64,000 nt of DNA, taken from assembly GCA_008360975.2 (NCBI GenBank), contig CM039180.1:11561122-11625121 (forward strand), given 5' to 3'. This stretch comes from Lichenostomus cassidix (taxonomy: Eukaryota; Chordata; Aves; Passeriformes; Meliphagidae). A program made the position numbers and the translations under genes. Positions within the stretch are counted from its first letter, which is position 1, and each line of letters opens with the position of its first letter. The notes beneath the pieces are model-generated. The model searched no databases. It was not told where the DNA came from and saw only the letters and a list, made by a program, of their open reading frames with translations. Positions 38,176-64,000 of the stretch are shown here, piece by piece.

Positions 38176-39959
38176 CCAAGCCTGATCACACTTTCAGTTA
38201 CAAAACACATGGCAAAAAATAACAGTTAACACGCAAGATCTGCCATATTTCTACTTGCCTCTATTCTTATACTGGACTTTCCACATTGAGGGATGGAGAA
38301 TAAACCTCTCTCATTTTTAACATAATGAGTATACCTAAGGGTAACAAATAAAGGATTTCATTATTTTTTATTTCATTTCACAAATGTTTAACTTTCCCCA
38401 AGCCGCCGTTTGTTAGTGCAACAATCCAGCACAGTGCTAGTTGCTGAGGTATACATGGTTAAACTAATTTCACCTTCAACCCAAACCGCAATATTTTCTC
38501 TCTCCTTTTTTTTTTAGAAGTAATGAAAGCCATATATTCACTATTTCACATTTCTAAAAATAATTCCACTCTAGAGTAAAGAATGGTTTTGTAATAATGA
38601 GAGGCTGTAAAAAGCAACAGCCTTATCTTTTATCACCCATAGAACTCCTGCTGTTCTTTTTTTTTTTCTTTTAACATATTTTGTGCAAAATTAAGTTCTG
38701 TGTAGGTCTGTACCATAATTTGGAAAAAACTGTGTATAAAATGTACTTAATTTTTAAAAACAATCCCAACGTCAAACAACAGAGAAAGGAGAAACAGATC
38801 AGAGGCAGCTGAAGTTTTCACATGAGAAACTAAATATAGTATGTTCTTAAAGCTCCAGTAATACATTCTTCCAAAAACCAGAATGCACTTTGGTCATTAT
38901 TAAACATTAGTACAGAGGCAAATAAAATACAAAATGCTTGTTTGTGTTGCTTTATATATAAAAATATTTTTATACCACATAAGTTTAAGACTCAATACTT
39001 CCAAGCTTTCAAGATTCTGAAGATTAGCACACACAGTGCAATGTGCAGACTCTTGTCACCAAATTACTTGTCATTTTTCAATATGAAGTCAGTATTTTAG
39101 AAACATCAAATGTAAGAATACTTGTGCCTGGTGGTATTAATCCTCCCAAAATAATTCAGAGAAGGAAAGTTTGTTGCAAGATACTTAATTCCACAGTGAT
39201 GGACACATTATTTCTGTCCCACGGAAGAACCACGAGTCAGTATGAGTGGTCCCTGTGGGAGGCAGGGACAGCAGGCAGAGGGAGAGGTGTTGGAAAGCCC
39301 AGCAGAAAGCACAAGGGAATGACACCTGCTGGGGAGGAATGGGAGTTATTTCAAGACACAAACCTGCCAAATTCCAGGCCTTGTGAGCTCTGCTGCTCAC
39401 CAGAGCAATTTGTTCTTTGTGTTTAATTGTTCTTAAACTTCAATGTGGTATGAATGGCATATACTATAGTGTACAAGAGGAGAGCATCTACCTATCTTTT
39501 GCTCAGTCATTCAAAGCATTCCTTTCACCAGTAAATAATTTGCTTGTTTAAATATTCAACTTCAACATATAATACATACTGCTCCATAGTTCACCATAAT
39601 ATATTCCAATTAATATACATTTATATGTATAAAGTTTCTCATTAAAAGTAACAATAAAAAGTGCACATGCACAGTCAGAGCTGCGCAGAACAGCCCAGTA
39701 TTTCAAATAAATACAATATTTAATTTTTATCAAAATATCATACAGCATGGTAACCATTTACAATTATTGCTCTAATAAGTGTGTTATCAAAGAACACTTG
39801 TTGACTTCTTATATAATACCTTTCTAATATCCCAGGATATTTAAACTGCAGCCTATATGAGTTTAGATCCTGGAATTACTCAAAATATTACAAATTTCCA
39901 CTTGTTTCTAATAGTAATATAAAACATTTCTGCTACCTGTCATACTGTATTGTCAGTAC

Positions 39960-39965
39960 TTTATT
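39960..39965 (-). promoter_or_regulatory. PHTF2: Proximal poly(A) signal AATAAA of PHTF2 (candidate)
   Basis: A canonical hexamer on the - strand about 0.5 kb after the stop codon. Use would give a UTR of about 0.53 kb. A further hexamer lies at 38367-38372. Confidence 0.35.
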
Positions 39966-40470
39966 TTTTGAATGTGTCTCACTTTTCTATTGCAACCAAA
40001 CATCTATTGATGTTGTCCTCATAAATGGCTGGTGCAAATGAAATATTCTAAGCAATTTTACCACACTATCAAAAATCAAATTACTTCCATATAGTGTTAC
40101 TGGTAACTAAAAATGTTCAGCATTGGCTTCAGCTTTAATAACAGATAGAGCAATTTAGTGTAATTGATTTTCAGGATTTCAAATTCTCAGACACAGTTTT
40201 TGACCCTTCCTAAATCTGACCCTTTCCAAAACTAAGCAAGTAAGTTTGAAAATAAAACATAAATGTCAACTAAAATGAACATAAACCAGTGAGAAGATGA
40301 AATAAATACAAAGATTGCACAAGACAGATGTAAACACTTCAGTTTTCCAAATGACTTCCTTGTAGAGGTTGTAGCTTCTGAAATACAGATTCAGTGGCTG
40401 CTGTGAGGCAGTTTTGTCCATCAATTAGCTTTTCTGTAACACTGTGTTATTTCATCTTCTTTCTATACTG

Positions 40471-40491
40471 TCAAGATTTGATCTTCCAGAG
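40471..40491 (-). CDS. PHTF2: PHTF2 terminal coding exon (six codons plus stop)
   Basis: The acceptor is TTTTTCCAG before 40491. The coding part reads LWKIKS and then TGA at 40473-40471, which is the end I recall for vertebrate PHTF2. Only 21 coding bases lie in this exon, and the rest is 3' UTR. The short basic tail follows the last membrane segment, encoded by the previous exon, and would sit on one face of the membrane. It joins in phase 0. Confidence 0.88.
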   Translation of the reverse strand, partial: LWKIKS

Positions 40492-48154
<7,663 letters not shown>

Positions 48155-48577
48155 CTAAAACAATTTAAAAGTCTCTATGTTCTAATGATTAACAAAATTT
48201 AGCAACATTTTGCGTTCTTTTCTTCAAATTTTAGACAACAGATCAGTTATGCTCTTTAAATTTTGGGAAAAAACTCAAAACCTGCCAATGATTTGCATTA
48301 GAGAGCACCTATACCATAGCAGTTCCTTTCAACAGAAATCATTATTAGAACTAGGTCTATTCTACTGTACTACATCACATATTTTTACTATCATTTGAGA
48401 ACAGAGAGTATAAAAATGTTTCTTTTGAAGACCAGGAAGTATCTATATTCTGCAGCTAGTAAGACTGTTCTCTTAGAAGTCTGAATTTCAGTAGCAAGCA
48501 ATGGTGTACCACTTCAGAGAGCAGCTCTCACCATCTCCAGCCACAGAGCTGATCCAACCACAAAGCAGGACAGAATT

Positions 48578-48731
48578 GTTTTGGATGCCCCATCCCTGGA
48601 AGTGCTCAAGGCCAGGTTGGATGGCGCTTTGAGCAAACTGGTCAAGTGGAAGGTGTCCCTGTCCAGGGGAATTTGGAACTAGATGATCTTTAAGGTCCCT
48701 TCCAACCCAAACCATTCTAGGATTCTATGAA
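48578..48731 (+). mobile_element. CR1 LINE 3' end
   Basis: The order GCCCCATCCCTGGAAGTGCT, CAAGGCCAGGTTGGATGG, GAACTAGATGATCTTTAAGG and TCCCTTCCAACCCAAACCAT, ending ATTCTAGGATTCTATGA, is the classic avian CR1 3' terminus with its octamer-like tail. It is 5'-truncated to about 150 bases and lies antisense to PHTF2. Confidence 0.93.
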
Positions 48732-48876
48732 TCTAAAGGTTTTGAATGAAAACTGGAAATTTATAGTTTTCTTTTCTTGAAACTACTTCTCCTTGAATAA
48801 ACCTGAGACAAACTGGGATGTGACTAAGCGTTGAGTTAATATATTGAGCCAATTCTCCCTCAGAAATTCTCTCCAG

Positions 48877-48910
48877 GAAAAAAACAAAAAACAACAACAA
48901 CAAAAAAAAC
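48877..48910. repeat. A-rich (CAA)n patch
   Basis: Low-complexity A-rich sequence with four CAA units. It lies within a PHTF2 intron. Confidence 0.75.
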
Positions 48911-49104
48911 CTTCTAGCTACAGAGACTTCAGTCCACTGGAACTGAGTCATCTCCTGAACTATAGGCCCACTGAAGTGTTTGTCATCACTGACCTATGAT
49001 TCACAGTGTGCTGTAGAAAACAAGTTTAAAATATTCACCAAGTCAAAAAATACGGACATTAAACCTTGTTTTGCTTCAGATGAAGTCTCTTGGTTTGCTG
49101 TTCA

Positions 49105-50723
<1,619 letters not shown>

Positions 50724-50761
50724 CTATTTTCATGTCAATATATCTTTGCCAGCAATATACT

Positions 50762-50812
50762 AACAACAACAACAAAACAAAACAAAAAAGCCAAAAAAAA
50801 CCAAAACACTTT
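50762..50812. repeat. A-rich (AAC)n low-complexity tract
   Basis: Several AAC units grade into AAAAC and poly(A) stretches. It lies within a PHTF2 intron. Confidence 0.8.
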
Positions 50813-51073
50813 AGACAGACAAATATTACTATGTACTATTTACATCTACTATATGTTAACCTCATTCCTCCAAATCAGCCCCTTCTTTTCCAAGAAAGAG
50901 CTGTGAGAACAGAGATCTCTCCTCCATGCTCCATTTTCTAATAGTGATGAGTTAATGTGATTAAGGATTTGACTTCTTTTTCACTCAAACACATCAAAAA
51001 AGAGAGAAATATGAGAACAAAGTTCTACTTATAATTTAGCTTTAATTCTGACACATTTAATGAATTTTTTATC

Positions 51074-51090
51074 ATTATTATTATTATTTA
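51074..51090. repeat. (ATT)n microsatellite
   Basis: Five to six ATT units within a PHTF2 intron. Confidence 0.8.
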
Positions 51091-52510
51091 TTTCCCCCTA
51101 ACAGGGGGAAAGCCCTCTTCTCAAGTTAAGCCTAAGGGAGACAATTTCTTTTTATTTGCTCTTAATGACATTTGTATCCTTCACAATCCCTACTGTGGAT
51201 AAAGACTGCCATGTGCACACTGTACCTGGCCAGACTCAGAGCAGTAGGTCTCTAATCAATACAGCAGCTTCAAGAGCAAGCAATCCCAGGCTAATCTACT
51301 GAATGCACTTAGGGCTTTTTCTCAAACCACAGAGCCAAGAGAGAACTAAAGGACATGGAGAAATGTTGAGGTGACAAGTTCTACTGTGGTCATTTCTTGA
51401 CTTTCCTCAGCCCTGTCTCCCTCCTCTCCCACTCAGGAGATTAAAATTGCTCTCAGCTTTAGTCACCTGGCACTGTGTGCATCACACTGCTGTAAGAGGT
51501 GGTGCTGGCAGGGGCAAGGGCATGCTATTATTTTTAGATTTTAATTTTCATTGATTCAAAGTAAAGCTTTTATTTTCATTTTATCGCTTGCTTTGTAAGT
51601 ATTGATCTGAAATCTTTGCAATCTGCTGAGTACTCAATTATCTTCCTTCTTATTTCCACTGGATAAAGAAAAAATTATTTATATTATTAAAATAGTGTCA
51701 ATATTTGTTGCAGGTTTTTCTTAACCACAGATTTCCAAGCTCTCCCTCTAGAGGGAGTATCAACACCAGGAGCTGAAACTCAAAAAAATTACAATCTGCA
51801 ACCAAATAGAAAAATTCTCAACTGGTCAAGTCAATATAAATCCTCAAGTCAATATATATACACTGTAATTCAACTCACTACTCCAAGGCTTAGTGTTTTA
51901 TGGAATGCAAGCAGGAAGAACTAGAAATAAAAAAAAGACTGCGTGAAATCCAAATTGGTATTATTAACATTAAGGTAAAAAAAAATATAACTGAATCGAA
52001 TTTAGACATGTATAATACACACATGATATTATATATATAAAGCATTGGATATATGCATGTTATTTTTCTGTCTGCTTTTCTTATATATACATTTTTAAAT
52101 AAGCAAACAGAAAGATGTCTGATAAGTGCTTACAAAAAGCAATGCCACTAGAGAAAAATAAAAGGGGGAAAACAGACAAAAACCCAAATGACAAAAAATT
52201 AAACAAAATATAAACAAAACAAAAAGAGGGGTAAAAACAGAAAAATAAACAATCAAACAGAACCACCTGTCACAGAGGAAACTTAAATCAATCAGTACTT
52301 GCCCTAAACTAGAATTAAGATTCAAACACTCAAATATTCTATAGGCTATTTTGATATATTGCCATACCCTCTTCATTTGAGACATTAATGACTGCGTAGC
52401 AGAAATCAAGTTTTCCTTGTTTTAATTCTATTAAATCACTTCAGCTTTGTTACTTCCACTTAATGTTGGTCTTCCTCCCAGGCCTTCTGTGACATATGAT
52501 AAAGCAGCTA

Positions 52511-56809
<4,299 letters not shown>

Positions 56810-57011
56810 TTTGTGATGACTGTGGTTGCCCAAGGCATCTCTCACTGGGGAAGGGCTCCACCCTGTCTCCTCTGGCCTGATCACTTCACACCGCCGCTCA
56901 TGGCCCTGAACACATTCCTCACTGCCTTTCCCTGCCTTCTTCCCATCCAGGGACACGTAGCCATTATCCGTTTCAGTGGATTTATCTATTGAGTTTTTTG
57001 CTTTCTTAGAT
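56810..57011 (-). CDS. PHTF2: PHTF2 coding exon: hydrophilic loop, SKKAKNSIDKSTETDNGYVS
   Basis: 202 bases. The first base completes a Gly codon split as GG/A, and 67 further codons follow, ending NHSHHK. SKKAKNSIDKSTETDNGYVS and the EVIRPEETGW stretch match PHTF2 as I remember it. The segment between them, GKGSEECVQGHERRCEV, looks less conserved. The acceptor is AAATACAG before 57011 and the donor is AAA/GTAAGTGT. The upstream intron is phase 2 and the downstream intron is phase 0. Confidence 0.93.

Positions 57012-64000
<6,989 letters not shown>

Larger units (their letters stand above)
38150..40470 (-). other. PHTF2: PHTF2 3' UTR (inferred extent)
   Basis: This sequence follows the PHTF2 stop codon on the - strand, down to the AATAAA candidate at 38170-38175. 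It is AT-rich apart from a GC-richer purine patch at about 39195-39410. Open frames in it, such as the 127-codon + strand one at 39043, show no family features. The UTR length of about 2.3 kb is plausible, but earlier signals at 38367 and 39960 would shorten it. Confidence 0.5.

Noticed and set aside
39043..39426. 127-codon + strand frame opposite the PHTF2 3' UTR
   Set aside because: It arises from the GC-richer patch in the UTR. No family features, and it is antisense to a likely UTR.

Overview
The window is vertebrate, almost certainly avian, nuclear DNA. It has intron-split genes with GT/AG splice sites and AATAAA poly(A) signals. CR1 LINE 3' ends of the bird/reptile type are present, along with what looks like a passerine-type LTR fragment. 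CpG is sparse and no mammalian SINEs were noticed. No operons, CRISPR arrays, tRNAs or rRNAs were recognised. Gene names come from recognising the encoded protein sequences, not from a database search.

Layout. (1) 1..13449, + strand: most likely the last intron of MAGI2, AT-rich with no exon recognised. (2) 13450..14246: the terminal coding exon of MAGI2 (membrane-associated guanylate kinase, WW and PDZ domain containing 2), about 265 residues ending at a TAA. (3) 14247 to about 16430: the MAGI2 3' UTR, with a distal poly(A) signal at 16410 and two proximal ones at 14661 and 14725. (4) About 16.44 to 38.14 kb: an intergenic gap of about 21.7 kb with a decayed CR1 at 31.2 kb, no recognisable gene, and blocks of higher GC. 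(5) About 38.15 to 64 kb, - strand: the 3' UTR, terminal exon and twelve further coding exons of PHTF2. Together the exons encode 642 residues plus a stop codon. The first exons, about 110 residues, lie beyond the right edge.

MAGI2 and PHTF2 are arranged tail to tail, the same neighbour order I recall for human chromosome 7, so this is ordinary conserved synteny. The two genes are not known to act together. MAGI2 is a synaptic and junctional scaffold, and PHTF2 is a poorly characterised multi-pass membrane protein of the endomembrane system. All thirteen PHTF2 exon boundaries were set by hand from GT/AG sites, and they join without breaking frame.

I found no convincing undescribed biological system. 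The points most worth a second look are: the run of nine frame-neutral PHTF2 exons; a conserved Cys/His cluster in the PHTF2 loop; an LTR scrap 60 bp from a PHTF2 donor site; tandem poly(A) signals in MAGI2, one overlapping a Pumilio-like site; a compact perfect hairpin in the intergenic gap; and two AT-rich stretches in the MAGI2 intron that resemble conserved non-coding elements.
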